64,000 bases of DNA from assembly GCA_964343835.1 (NCBI GenBank), contig CAYFKR010000015.1, positions 20,065 through 84,064 of the forward strand, written 5' to 3'. Shown here one piece after another: positions 42,568 through 53,176 of this stretch (positions are counted from its first letter, which is position 1; the number at the start of each line of letters is the position of its first letter). The notes under the pieces are model-generated. The model had not been told where the DNA came from. It did no database searches and was given only the letters and a program-made list of their open reading frames with translations. The stretch is from CALEMW01 sp964343835 (lineage in GTDB: Bacteria; Krumholzibacteriota; Krumholzibacteriia; LZORAL124-64-63). The translations under genes were made by a program, and so were the position numbers.

Positions 42568-45262
42568 CGCCGGCGGCGACCGCTCCCTCTGGATGACCCT
42601 CGGCCTCGGCGACGGTCACGGCACCCGCCTGGCCATCGACCTGCGCGACCCCTCCCGCCTGGTCGAACTCCCCGACCTCCACCACCTCGACGGACTGCCC
42701 GCCGGCGCCATGATCGTCTCCGACGGCGATCGCCCGGAGCTGGACACCGTCGAGGGCGACCGCATCCTGGTGCCCCGCGCCTTCCTCTGGTCGCTGCTCG
42801 CTCCCCGGGAGACCGGTCGTCGTCGGCGGCTGGTCGTCCACGACCGCCTCGCCGCCGAGCAGCGCCTCCGCGAGGAGGGCCGCCGCATCTGGGACGGCGT
42901 GGCGGCCTGGGCATCCCTGGACGCCGACCTGCGTGCCGGTGTCCGCGACCTCCTGGCTCCCTGGTCCAAGGCCCATGCAACCCTGCTGGACACGCTGGCC
43001 TCGCTGGCCTCGCGTCCCGGCGCCGACCCCTTCGCCGGCTGGGACGACGGCGGCGCCATGCTGCCCGAACCACCCGCCGCACCGCCTTCGCCCCTGCCCG
43101 CCGACCCTCTGGACCTCGAGGCCTGGATGGCCGACCCCGACGGCCTCGGCCGCTTGTACGGCGACGGCTTCCGTCCACGGTTCGGCCAGGGCGATATGGC
43201 CCGTGCCGTGGCCGAGAGCCTTTCCGAAGGCCGGCCGCTGCTGGTGGAGGCCGGCACCGGCGTGGGCAAGACCCTGGGCTACCTGGTGCCCCTGCTGGCC
43301 GGCCTGTCGGCGGGGGAGAGGCGCGCCGTCGTCTCCACCCACACCCGCGCCCTGCAGGCCCAGATCCTGGAGCAGGATCTGCCGCGCCTCGCAGGCCTCG
43401 CTCCCGACCTCACGGCGCGACGCCTGATGGGACGCGCCAACTACCTGTGCAGGACCCGTCGCCTCCGTTTCCTGCGCTACGGTACCGACTCCCTGGCCGA
43501 CGCCTGGGCCCTGGCCTCGTTCCGGCTCTGGCTCGCCGTCACCACCGAGGGCATGCGCGAAGAGGTGGAGGACCATCCCGCCCTGCGCCAGCACCTGGGC
43601 GTGCTCTTCGATTCCCCGGAGCCCTGTTCGCCCGCCGTGTGCTACGGCCGCGAGGAATGCCACGTGCAACGCGCCCGTCGCCTCGCCCGCGATGCCAGGC
43701 TCGTGGTGGTGAACCACGCGCTGCTGATGAACGACTGCGCGGCGGGACACACCCTGGTGGGGGAGTACGACGACCTGGTGGTGGACGAAGCCCATCGCCT
43801 GCCCGGGGTGGCCCTGGACACCTTCTCCATCGTCTGCGACGCCTCGCGATCCGCGGTGCTGGAAGAGCTCGTGGACGCCGCGGCGGACCGCACCCGTGCA
43901 CCGGCGGTGTCCGAGCGCGTGGCCCGGTCCCTGGAGAGGATCGGCGAGCCGGGAGAGCAGGCGGCCGCCAGGGCACGAGAAGCCGGCCGGGCGGTTGTCC
44001 GCGCAGCCGACGAACTGCGACGCTGGCTCGACGCCCTCGCCTCCGTCCACTCCGTCCGCCCGGCGGGCGACGGCGAGGCTGCGGGCACCTGGCGCGTCCG
44101 CGTCTACGACCGCGCCGAGACCTTCGGCCCCGTGGCCGACGACACCACCCGCCTGCTCGCCGCCTGCGCCGAGGCGGGCCGCTGCCACGCCTCCCTCGCC
44201 GGCGCCCTGGAGTGCCTGGCCGACGTGCCCGAGGGCGTCACCGACGAACTGGCCACCCTGGCCCGCTCCGCCGAGCTCGTCCAGTCCCTGGAGGAGGACA
44301 TGCTCTTCCTCACGGGCATCGAGGACGACGAGTGGGTCGTATGGCTGGAGCCGGACAAGGCCGGCCGTTTCCGCGCCGCCGGCGCCACGCGCCTCGACGC
44401 CGGCGACCTGCTCCGCGAACAGTGGCTGGCCTCCCACGTGACGCCCGTGGCCACCAGCGCCACCCTCGGCATCGGGGAGGACCTGTCGTACATGGCCCGC
44501 GAGCTGGGGATGACCCGGCCCGGTTCTCCGCCCGACGTCCGGCTCGTGCCCTCGCCGTTCGACATCGAGAAGCAGGCCCTCCATCTCGCCCCGTCCGGGT
44601 TCCCGGCGCCCGACGCCCCGAATCACGCCGCCGCCCTCGCGTCCCTCGTGGACGGGATCATGGCCGGCACGCCCCGCAAGACCATGGTGCTGTTCACCAG
44701 CTACCGCGCCCTGAAGGCCGTGCGCGACGCCCTGGCCGCCTCCGACGACGGCGACCACGCCTTCCGCACCGACACCGACCGCCTCTGGTCCGACGACCGC
44801 CCCGTCGTGCTGTCCCAGGGCGGCGGGGTGTCGGCGGCCGAACTGCTGGCCCGGTTCCGGCAGGAGCGCCGTGCGGTGCTGCTGGGCACCAACACCTTCT
44901 GGGAGGGGGTGGACCTGCCCGGCCGCGAGCTGGAGGTGCTCATCGTGCCGCGCCTGCCCTTCCCCGTGCCCACGGACCCCTGGGTGGAGGCCCGTTCCGA
45001 CCGCATGAAGGCCCACGGCGAGAATCCCTTCACCGGGTTCATGCTGCGGGAGGCGGTGCTGCGCCTCCGTCAGGGCGTGGGACGGCTCATCCGGACGGAA
45101 TCGGATCGCGGCGTGGTGGTGCTGCTCGACGGCAGGTTGCACAGCAAGCCCTACGGCATGACCTTCCTCAAGGCTCTGCCCGTGCCCGTGCGGTACTGCG
45201 AAGGCGCCGAGGATACGATCGCCGCGGTGGCCGGCTTCTTCGACGGCGCACCCCGGCCTTGA
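42557..45262 (+). CDS. DinG-type ATP-dependent helicase (XPD/Rad3 family)
   Basis: A 901-residue superfamily 2 helicase. An N-terminal region of about 200 residues without recognised motif is followed by the P-loop EAGTGVGKT. An iron-sulfur cysteine set follows (ANYLCRTRR, then SPEPCSPAVCYGREECHVQ), then NHALLMNDC, the DEAH box VVDEAHRL, and a C-terminal half with GTNTFWEGVDLPG and RQGVGRLIRTESDRG. DinG helicases unwind DNA with 5'-3' polarity, acting on D-loops and R-loops. The ATG at 42557 lies within ligA. Nearby ligA points to repair. Confidence 0.88.
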   Translation: MSTDAGGDRSLWMTLGLGDGHGTRLAIDLRDPSRLVELPDLHHLDGLPAGAMIVSDGDRPELDTVEGDRILVPRAFLWSLLAPRETGRRRRLVVHDRLAAEQRLREEGRRIWDGVAAWASLDADLRAGVRDLLAPWSKAHATLLDTLASLASRPGADPFAGWDDGGAMLPEPPAAPPSPLPADPLDLEAWMADPDGLGRLYGDGFRPRFGQGDMARAVAESLSEGRPLLVEAGTGVGKTLGYLVPLLAGLSAGERRAVVSTHTRALQAQILEQDLPRLAGLAPDLTARRLMGRANYLCRTRRLRFLRYGTDSLADAWALASFRLWLAVTTEGMREEVEDHPALRQHLGVLFDSPEPCSPAVCYGREECHVQRARRLARDARLVVVNHALLMNDCAAGHTLVGEYDDLVVDEAHRLPGVALDTFSIVCDASRSAVLEELVDAAADRTRAPAVSERVARSLERIGEPGEQAAARAREAGRAVVRAADELRRWLDALASVHSVRPAGDGEAAGTWRVRVYDRAETFGPVADDTTRLLAACAEAGRCHASLAGALECLADVPEGVTDELATLARSAELVQSLEEDMLFLTGIEDDEWVVWLEPDKAGRFRAAGATRLDAGDLLREQWLASHVTPVATSATLGIGEDLSYMARELGMTRPGSPPDVRLVPSPFDIEKQALHLAPSGFPAPDAPNHAAALASLVDGIMAGTPRKTMVLFTSYRALKAVRDALAASDDGDHAFRTDTDRLWSDDRPVVLSQGGGVSAAELLARFRQERRAVLLGTNTFWEGVDLPGRELEVLIVPRLPFPVPTDPWVEARSDRMKAHGENPFTGFMLREAVLRLRQGVGRLIRTESDRGVVVLLDGRLHSKPYGMTFLKALPVPVRYCEGAEDTIAAVAGFFDGAPRP

Positions 45263-45367
45263 TTCCCGACGCCGCGTGGACGACGATGGCCGCCGGATGG
45301 AACCCGGAGGCCCGCCCCGGTGTGGGAGGGGCCCCGGCGCGGAACCATGACCCCAGCGGAGGCGACC

Positions 45368-46657
45368 ATGTGGCGTGACGACGACCTGTTGGCCCGAGGA
45401 CCTGCGGACCTGATCGTGGACCGGATCGGCCAGCTCTGCTCGCTGTGCGATCCCGATCTGGATGCCCGCCCTCGCAGGGGCGCCGGCCTGTCGTCCCTCG
45501 GGCTGGTCCCGGACGCCGCCCTGGCCGTCCGGGATGGTCGCGTGGCCGCCTGCGGTCCCCGGGATCAGGTCCTGGCAGCCGCGGGTGAGGCCGGTGAGGT
45601 GGTCGACGTCGCCGGCCGCTGCGTGGTGCCCGGATGGGTCGATCCCCACACCCACGCCGTGTACGGCCGCACCCGCCAGGACGAATACGAACGACGCCTG
45701 CGCGGCGAGACCTACCTGGAGATCGCCGCCGCCGGGGGCGGCATCCATGCCTCGGTCCGCGATCTCCGGGATCGCGACGAGGCCGGCCTGCTCGACCTCA
45801 CGGTCCGCCGCCTTGGCCAGCTCCTCGCTCACGGCACCACAACCGTCGAGATCAAGAGCGGTTACGGCTTGACCTTCGAGGACGAGGTCAAGATGCTCCG
45901 CGTGGCCCGCGAGGCCGCCGAGCGGGTCGGCATGCGCTCGGTCCTGACCTGCCTGGCCGCCCACGAGGTCCCGGCCGAATACAAGGAGCGTCGTGCGGAG
46001 TACGTGGCGCTGATCCTCGACACGATCCTGCCCGAGGTGGCGGCCAAGGGCCTGGCCGACCGCCTGGACGTCTTCTGCGAGCCCACCGTCTTCGACCTCG
46101 AGGAGACCGAGGCCATCCTGAGGCGGGGCATGGAGCTCGGCCTGCGCGCCGCCGTCCACGCCGACGAGCTGGCGTCGTTCGGGGGCGCGGCCCTGGCCGC
46201 CCGCCTGGGCGCCGACTCCGCCGACCACCTGATCCGCATCGACCGCGCCGGCATCGAGGCTCTGGCGGCCTCGGACACCGTGGCGGTCCTGCTGCCTGGC
46301 ACGGTCTTCAGCCTGGGCATCCGCGACTACGCCCCCGCCCGTGAGATGATCGAGGCCGGCTGCGCCCTGGCCCTGGCCACCGACTACAACCCGGGCAGCA
46401 GCCCCGTGCCGTCTATGCCGCTGGTCCAGTCCATCGCCTGCACCCAGATGAAGATGTCGCCGGCGGAAGCCCTCGTCGCCTGCACGCTGAACTCGGCCTG
46501 GGCCCTCGGCCTGGCCGACGAGGTGGGCTCCCTCGCGCCGGGCAAGGCCGCCGACTTCCTGATCCTCGACGCCGACGACTACCGTCTGGTGCCCTACCAC
46601 GCCGGCCTGAACCCGGTGGCCGAGGTCTGGAAGGACGGACGGAGGCTCCTGCCTTGA
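45368..46657 (+). CDS. hutI: Imidazolonepropionase
   Basis: A 429-residue amidohydrolase of the HutI family, the third step of histidine degradation (imidazolone propionate to N-formimino-glutamate). It has the metal-binding VDPHTHAVYGRTRQDEYERR, then TYLEIAAAGGGI, EIKSGYGLTFEDEVKMLR, CEPTVFDLEETEAI, AAVHADELASFGG and ATDYNPGSSPVPSMPLV. I chose ATG 45368 because GGAGG lies five bases upstream; in-frame starts at 45347 and 45320 add less conserved residues. No other hut gene is near. The stop overlaps the next start (TTGA). Confidence 0.93.
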   Translation: MWRDDDLLARGPADLIVDRIGQLCSLCDPDLDARPRRGAGLSSLGLVPDAALAVRDGRVAACGPRDQVLAAAGEAGEVVDVAGRCVVPGWVDPHTHAVYGRTRQDEYERRLRGETYLEIAAAGGGIHASVRDLRDRDEAGLLDLTVRRLGQLLAHGTTTVEIKSGYGLTFEDEVKMLRVAREAAERVGMRSVLTCLAAHEVPAEYKERRAEYVALILDTILPEVAAKGLADRLDVFCEPTVFDLEETEAILRRGMELGLRAAVHADELASFGGAALAARLGADSADHLIRIDRAGIEALAASDTVAVLLPGTVFSLGIRDYAPAREMIEAGCALALATDYNPGSSPVPSMPLVQSIACTQMKMSPAEALVACTLNSAWALGLADEVGSLAPGKAADFLILDADDYRLVPYHAGLNPVAEVWKDGRRLLP

Positions 46658-48504
46658 GCCCGGTGCGCGTCATCCTCCTGGCGATCCTGGCGGCGGCCGG
46701 CTCCGCGGCGTCCGAAGGGCCCGTGACCTGGGACCCGTTCCCGTCCGAGCTGCCCGACGTGCTGCGGCTCGAGTCGCCCTGGCTCGGCATCGCGGCCGGC
46801 GACCACGGCGCGTCCCTGCTCCTGCTCCACGAGCCCGGGGCCGGTCCCCTCGTGGAGTACCTGCGCGACGGGCTCCCCCGGGGAACGGGGCATCTGCGCG
46901 TCGACGATCCCTGGACCGTCGCCCTGGCCGGCGTCGAGGCCGGCCCGGTGGCCGCCGGGGTGGACGGACGCATGGCCCTGCCCCTGGTCTCGGCGGCTCC
47001 CGACTCGTCGGGGGCCCGCCTGGATACCCGCTTCTTCAAGGGCGGGCTGGAGTCGTATCTCCGACGCCTCTCGTTCCGCACGCCCGTCGCCCCCTGGACC
47101 GCCCGCTTCGATTTCGACGAGCGGATCCTCCACGACTTCCTCACCGACGGCTATTCCACCGCCGACATCGTCAGCGGCGGCGCCTTCGCCGATCAGCACG
47201 CCCGACGGGCCAAGGCCCGCACAGCGCGCACGGCCGTCTCCCACCTGGCCGACGACGGCTCCCGGACCACCATCGCCTATGCCCGCTCCCGCAAGCACAA
47301 GCACCTGATGCCGGCGGACGGACTGGAACGTCAGGAGGTCTGGGGCGAACAGCTCCACGTCACCTGGCGTGGACGGGCGGTCGGCGGCCTGCTCACTGCG
47401 GGAGTCGCCGTCAACGGGACCGACCTGCTGGCCGAGACCGACGCGACGACCCTCACCGGCGACGTGGACCCGGAGCGGACGGTGTCGGTGCAGCGTCGGG
47501 AAGCGCGTCTGGACTGGCGCTCCCCCGGTGCGGCGTGGGGTGCGGTCGTCCGGGGTGGCGCCTGGCGCGCGGCGGAGCTCGACGCCTACGGCGTGCTGCC
47601 CGGTGTGGTCCTGGCCCCCTCGCGGCTGGGCCGCCAGGAAGCCGACGCCCGTCTGGTGCGGAACTGGCAGGCGGGGACGCACGTGTTGTCGGCCGCCGCG
47701 GGGGCGGGATGGCACCGCGGACTCGGCGTCCGGCCCGCTGCGTCGGTGGACCTGTCGAATCCGGACGGAGGTTGGCGTGCCGCCTTGGCCTGGGAGTATC
47801 GCACGCCCCGCAGCGACGAACTCGTCTCGCCCTGGACGGCCGTCGCCGACGGATTCGTGTACCGACTGCTCCCGGAGCCGGACCTGGAGCGCGAATCCGT
47901 CGTGCGCGGAGCCCTGGGCTGGAGCGGACGGTTCGCGGGTTTCGATGTGGGCGTGGACGCCACGGCCCGCCGCCTCCGCGACGGCATCGGCTGGCGTGCC
48001 GAATCCTTCGTCGGTCACGACCTGGCATCGACCCCCACCGGTCGCTGGGCCAACGGCGTGTCCCTCGACGCCTGGACCGCCTCCTGGTCCCTGGCCCGCC
48101 GCTTCCGCTTCGGCGGCGACCTCTGGACGCGCGCGCGCCTGGACCTCCGCGGCTGGACCGCCGCCGACGACCCCGCCGCCCCGCTGCCGGTCTTCCTGCC
48201 CCCGGAGCGGTCGGCCGTCCTGGACGCCCGCTGGACCCGGTCTGCTTTCTCCGGCGACGGCATCTTCGAGCTGGGCTGGCAGGTGGAGCACCGCGGCGAG
48301 TCGGCCAATCCCTGGGTGCCGGGGACGGGCCACCGCCTCGAGGCCGTGACGCTGCACCACGCCCTGCTCATGTTCCGCCTCACGGGCGCGGACATCGGCG
48401 TCGCCTTCCGGAACGTCCTGGATGCGGACGTCCCCCTGGCCGGCGGCGATGCCGTGCGCGGCCGGGAGATGCGCTGGCGACTGCAGTGGACCCTGATGCG
48501 CTGA
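46654..48504 (+). CDS. Outer-membrane beta-barrel protein (TonB-receptor-like or porin)
   Basis: A 616-residue protein with a signal (residues 4-19), an ordered N-terminal part (plug-like or periplasmic, to about 150) and a long series of alternating amphipathic strands (GGLLTAGVAVNGTDLL, RAALAWEYRTP, GAWRAAELDAYGV). The chain ends with RWRLQWTLMR, resembling TonB-dependent receptor C-termini. A recognisable TonB box or plug signature is not evident. The ligand is unknown; the hutI neighbour is not proof of histidine transport. TTG 46654 has GGAGG eight bases upstream and overlaps the hutI stop. Confidence 0.65.
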   Translation: MSPVRVILLAILAAAGSAASEGPVTWDPFPSELPDVLRLESPWLGIAAGDHGASLLLLHEPGAGPLVEYLRDGLPRGTGHLRVDDPWTVALAGVEAGPVAAGVDGRMALPLVSAAPDSSGARLDTRFFKGGLESYLRRLSFRTPVAPWTARFDFDERILHDFLTDGYSTADIVSGGAFADQHARRAKARTARTAVSHLADDGSRTTIAYARSRKHKHLMPADGLERQEVWGEQLHVTWRGRAVGGLLTAGVAVNGTDLLAETDATTLTGDVDPERTVSVQRREARLDWRSPGAAWGAVVRGGAWRAAELDAYGVLPGVVLAPSRLGRQEADARLVRNWQAGTHVLSAAAGAGWHRGLGVRPAASVDLSNPDGGWRAALAWEYRTPRSDELVSPWTAVADGFVYRLLPEPDLERESVVRGALGWSGRFAGFDVGVDATARRLRDGIGWRAESFVGHDLASTPTGRWANGVSLDAWTASWSLARRFRFGGDLWTRARLDLRGWTAADDPAAPLPVFLPPERSAVLDARWTRSAFSGDGIFELGWQVEHRGESANPWVPGTGHRLEAVTLHHALLMFRLTGADIGVAFRNVLDADVPLAGGDAVRGREMRWRLQWTLMR

Positions 48505-48544
48505 ACCCTCCTCCCGCCCCTTCCTCCCGGACCGGAGCACAGGC

Positions 48545-49021
48545 TTGCGCAAACGCCAGGCCCTGGGACTCGTCCTGATCTTCTGTTTGCTCATGGGGGG
48601 GCGCCTGATCCGCCGCCACGTTCTGCTGGACGGGGAGGGGCGATGGCGCGACCCGCTCTGGCTCGACTCGCTGCTGCCGGCACCGGTGGTCGCGGTGGAG
48701 GAACCGCCGCCCCCGACCGGCCCCTTCGACGTGAACGCCGCGCCCGCCGACACCCTCCGTTTCCTGCCGGGCATCGGACCGAAACTGGCGGCCAGGATCG
48801 TGGCGGCGCGGCACGAGGACGGGCCCTTCCTCGACCTGGTGGACCTGCAGCGGGTCAAGGGCATCGGTCCGAAGCTGGCCCTGAAGCTGGCGCCCCACGT
48901 GGTGTTCGGGCCGTCGCAGCCCATCGACTCTCAACTTCCGACCGCCCCGGCCGATGACCATGGGGACACCATGGGGCCAGGCCCCGAGACAACGGCCCAG
49001 GACCGGGACGCACCGCCTTGA
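48545..49021 (+). CDS. ComEA-like helix-hairpin-helix protein
   Basis: A 158-residue protein with a short N-terminal membrane segment (about 8-19), a Pro-rich linker and two helix-hairpin-helix motifs: DTLRFLPGIGPKLAARIVAAR and LVDLQRVKGIGPKLALKLAPHV. The FDVNAAPADTL start is the ComEA signature. ComEA binds incoming DNA at the membrane during natural transformation. The 40 residues after the motifs are low-complexity and unusual. The start is a TTG with GGAG upstream. dprA at 56 kb offers a second competence gene, but no comEC is in view. Confidence 0.8.
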   Translation: MRKRQALGLVLIFCLLMGGRLIRRHVLLDGEGRWRDPLWLDSLLPAPVVAVEEPPPPTGPFDVNAAPADTLRFLPGIGPKLAARIVAARHEDGPFLDLVDLQRVKGIGPKLALKLAPHVVFGPSQPIDSQLPTAPADDHGDTMGPGPETTAQDRDAPP

Positions 49022-50235
49022 TCATCCTTGCCACCGCTCTCTTCATCGCTCTCGTCGCCGCCGTCGTCGCATGGCGGCGTTCGCACGACCGTGCCGCCCT
49101 GCAGGCCGTGACGGCCGACGCCCTGCGCGCCGACCTCAAGGCCATCCTGTCGAGCCTCAGCAGCGGCCTGCTGCTGGTGGACGAGAAGGGTGTCGTACGC
49201 ACGGCGAGCCGTTCCGCCGCACGCATCCTCTTCCGGGAGCGTGACGAGATCCTGGACCGCGACGTGAACGAGGCCTTCGACGAGGGCTGGCACGCCTTCA
49301 AGCGCTGCCTGATGCAGGCGCTGGTCCGGGAGGAGACGGTGGAGCGCGAGGAGATCGTGATCCACCGGCCCGACGGGGTGACCGTCCCCATCGGCGTGAC
49401 CGTGAACCCGGTCTACGGCGCCCACGGCGAGCTCACCGGAGCGGCCGCCGTGTTCCAGGACCTGAGCGACGTGGTGCGGCTGCGCGATCGCATGCGCGAG
49501 GCCGACCGCCTGGCGGCGGTGGGCGAACTGGCCGCCAGCATCGCCCACGAGATCCGCAATCCCCTGGGCAGCATCCGGGGCAGCGCCGAGATCCTGGGGG
49601 CCGAGCTGGACGTGGACGGGGCCGAGGCGCGCCTGCTGGACCTGATCCTCAAGGAGAGCGGTCGGGTCAATCACCTCATCGAGGATTTCCTGGGGTTCGC
49701 TCGGCTGCGTCCGTCGCATCCCGAGCTGGTGGTGCTCTCCGAGGTCCTGACCGAGGTCACGGCCCAGGCCGACGTGGATCCCTCGGTGCCCGACGACGTC
49801 ACGGTGACCAGCCGCGTCGCTCCCGACGACCTGGTGCTCATGGTGGATCAGGAGCAGTTCCGCCAGGTGCTGCTGAACCTGGTCCAGAACGCCGCGGCGT
49901 TCCTGGGCGACGGCGGGCGCATCCACCTGGAGGCGGGCCTGGATCCCGACTGCTCCGTCTGCCTGGTCAGCGTCCGCGATACGGGGCCGGGCTTGCCGTC
50001 CGAACTGGCCGACCGCATCTTCCAGCCCTTCGTGACCACCCGCAAGGAGGGCACGGGACTGGGACTCGCGACCGTCCGGCGGATCATCCACGCCCACGGC
50101 GGCGCCATCGACGCCGCGGACCACCCCGACGGCGGCGCCATCTTCACCATCCAGCTCCCGCTCGTGCACGGCGATTCCTGCCTCACCAGGGACGATGCCC
50201 TGGCCGAAGCCAGCGCCGCCTGCGTCCTGACCTGA
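49018..50235 (+). CDS. PAS-containing sensor histidine kinase (NtrB-like)
   Basis: A 405-residue kinase with one N-terminal membrane segment (1-20) and a PAS domain at 40-150 (SSGLLLVDEKGVVRTAS, GVTVPIGVTVNPVYGAHG). The phospho-acceptor histidine is H177 in SIAHEIRNPLGSI. The catalytic ATP domain has LLNLVQNA (N box), VRDTGPGLP (G1) and GTGLGLATVRRII (G2). It should phosphorylate the sigma-54 activator encoded next. TTG 49018 overlaps the ComEA-like stop. The input signal is unknown; the PAS domain and short N-terminal helix suggest an internal or membrane-proximal cue. Confidence 0.85.
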   Translation: MIILATALFIALVAAVVAWRRSHDRAALQAVTADALRADLKAILSSLSSGLLLVDEKGVVRTASRSAARILFRERDEILDRDVNEAFDEGWHAFKRCLMQALVREETVEREEIVIHRPDGVTVPIGVTVNPVYGAHGELTGAAAVFQDLSDVVRLRDRMREADRLAAVGELAASIAHEIRNPLGSIRGSAEILGAELDVDGAEARLLDLILKESGRVNHLIEDFLGFARLRPSHPELVVLSEVLTEVTAQADVDPSVPDDVTVTSRVAPDDLVLMVDQEQFRQVLLNLVQNAAAFLGDGGRIHLEAGLDPDCSVCLVSVRDTGPGLPSELADRIFQPFVTTRKEGTGLGLATVRRIIHAHGGAIDAADHPDGGAIFTIQLPLVHGDSCLTRDDALAEASAACVLT

Positions 50236-50260
50236 TCCTTGCAGAATGCCCTGACGGTGT

Positions 50261-50286
50261 GACCGACGCTCAAGAAAGCGTCGGTC
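50261..50286. repeat. 10-bp inverted repeat between kinase and regulator genes
   Basis: GACCGACGCT (50261-50270), six-base spacer CAAGAA, then AGCGTCGGTC (50277-50286). It is perfect, without a following T tract, so a protein-binding site or an mRNA-processing hairpin is as likely as a terminator. Confidence 0.7.
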
Positions 50287-50367
50287 ATGTCGCTCAAGGT
50301 CCGTGCAATTCGACCGATAACCCCTTCGACAGCAGCAACAACAGCCCGAGCGATCAAGGAGCGATCC

Positions 50368-51784
<1,417 letters not shown>

Positions 51785-51804
<20 letters not shown>

Positions 51805-52006
51805 GCCCCGGCGCGGTCCCTGGACCCCGGCCGACGTGGCGGAGGCGCTGCTGATCACGGCCATCGTGGGCGTTCTGGCCGCCGCGGCGGGCCTGCGACT
51901 GCCGGTGGGCCCGGATCCCGACCCGAGGCCCATCATCGGCGAGGCGCGGGCGGCCGTGGACGTGGAGCCCCGCTTCTGGAGCGCCGAGCCCGAAGAGACT
52001 CCCTGA
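51785..52006 (+). CDS. Small single-pass membrane protein
   Basis: A 73-residue protein overlapping the regulator by 20 bases, with GGAGGAAG six to eight bases before ATG 51785. Residues 18-38 (DVAEALLITAIVGVLAAAAG) can span the membrane; the N-terminus is basic, the C-terminus acidic and Pro-rich. No family recognised. The coupling to the regulator suggests a minor accessory or chance retention. Confidence 0.6.
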
Positions 52007-52025
52007 TCGGAATCCGAGAAGAACA

Positions 52026-52060
52026 CGACGGCCCCGGGTCTTGCTTGCCCGGGGCCGTCG
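52026..52060. terminator. Strong hairpin, probable terminator
   Basis: A 13-bp perfect stem (52026-52038 with 52048-52060) around a 9-base loop. No clear T tract on + (TCGTCCCTAT); on the minus strand TGTTCTTCTC follows. It probably ends the two-component operon ahead of aroK. Confidence 0.5.
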
Positions 52061-52103
52061 TCGTCCCTATGATCGGCGCGGACTCAGCCGGGCGGTCGAA
52101 GAC

Positions 52104-52637
52104 ATGTGGCTATCGTTGATCGGATTCATGGGCGCGGGCAAGACCTCGGTCGGAGAGGTCCTGGCCCGTCGCGCCTTGCTGGAAGCGGTGGACCTGGACG
52201 CCCTGATCGTCGAGCGCGAGGGGCGGGACATCCCGGGGCTCTTCGCCGACGGGGGTGAATCCGCGTTCCGCGATGCCGAGGCCGCCGCCCTCGAGTCGCT
52301 GGACCAGGGGCGCGAGCTCGTGGTGTCCTGTGGCGGCGGTGTGATCGAGCGGCCCGGCAACGTGGAACTGCTGAGGGAGCGCGGGGCCGTGGTCTGGCTG
52401 GACGTTCCCTTCGGGGTCGTGCGGCGCCGCCTCGACGACGGCTCCGGCGATCGGCCCCTGGTCCGGCAACTGGGCTGGCCTGGGCTGGAGGAGCTCCATC
52501 GCCGACGGCTGCCCCTCTACGCCGCAGCCGCCCACTTCCGGCTGAAGGCCGACCGGGACGATCCCGAGACCCTGGCCCGCCGCGTGCTGGCCTGCAGGAC
52601 GGCCATGGTCGAGGGCTGCCGCAGGGAGCGGACGTGA
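52104..52637 (+). CDS. aroK: Shikimate kinase
   Basis: A 177-residue shikimate kinase with the P-loop GFMGAGKTS at residues 7-15, a VDLDALIVEREGRDIPGLF segment with the shikimate-binding acidic residue, FRDAEAAAL, the VVSCGGGVIERPGN motif and the lid arginine region GDRPLV. It makes shikimate 3-phosphate for aromatic amino acids. The ATG at 52104 was chosen since the conserved strand begins at residue 2; the frame opens upstream into the terminator hairpin. The stop overlaps rsmD (GTGA). Confidence 0.9.
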   Translation: MWLSLIGFMGAGKTSVGEVLARRALLEAVDLDALIVEREGRDIPGLFADGGESAFRDAEAAALESLDQGRELVVSCGGGVIERPGNVELLRERGAVVWLDVPFGVVRRRLDDGSGDRPLVRQLGWPGLEELHRRRLPLYAAAAHFRLKADRDDPETLARRVLACRTAMVEGCRRERT

Positions 52638-53176
52638 GGGTCGTGGGCGGGCGCTGGGGAGGTCGACGACTCCGCGCCCCGCGCGGCGACGCCACCCGAC
52701 CCACGTCCGACCGCGTGAAGGAGGCCCTGTTCTCCATCCTCGGTGCGCGGCTGTCGGGCCGACGCATCGTCGATCTCTTCTGCGGCGCCGGGTCCCTGGG
52801 CGTCGAGGCCCTGAGCCGCGGCGCGGCCCATTGCACCTTCGTGGACCGGGCCGGGGCGGCCCTCGGGGCCACGCGCGGCAATCTCGAGACCCTCGGCGCG
52901 GAGCCGGGGGAGTGGGCCGTGGTCAGGGGCGACGCCCTGCGTTGGCTGGAGAAGGAACTGGCGGTCCCGGGCGAGCCCCTCGTCGTCTTCGCCGACCCGC
53001 CCTATTCGGCCGGGGCCCTGGACGACCTGGTCCGCATCGCGACCTCCTCGCCGCGGACCGACATGCTGATCCTGGAGCACGACGCAGGCGACGACGTCGC
53101 CGAACCGTCGGGCTGGACACGGGACGCCCGCCGCTACGGCGGCACGGGCCTCACCATCCTGGAGCGTGATTCATGA
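52634..53176 (+). CDS. rsmD: 16S rRNA (guanine-966-N2) methyltransferase
   Basis: A 180-residue RsmD-family enzyme. RVVGGRWGGRRLRAP opens it, then TRPTSDRVKEALFSILG, the SAM-binding DLFCGAGSLGVEALSRGA and the catalytic DPPYSAG (family NPPY/DPPY). It methylates G966 in helix 31 of 16S rRNA. GTG 52634 overlaps aroK; ATGA overlap with coaD downstream. The rsmD-coaD pair is widely conserved and supports both calls. Confidence 0.93.
   Translation: MRVVGGRWGGRRLRAPRGDATRPTSDRVKEALFSILGARLSGRRIVDLFCGAGSLGVEALSRGAAHCTFVDRAGAALGATRGNLETLGAEPGEWAVVRGDALRWLEKELAVPGEPLVVFADPPYSAGALDDLVRIATSSPRTDMLILEHDAGDDVAEPSGWTRDARRYGGTGLTILERDS

Noticed and set aside
45263..45367. Promoter before hutI
   Set aside because: A TTGATT is present, but no acceptable -10 at 16-18 bases; nothing convincing in this 105-base spacer.
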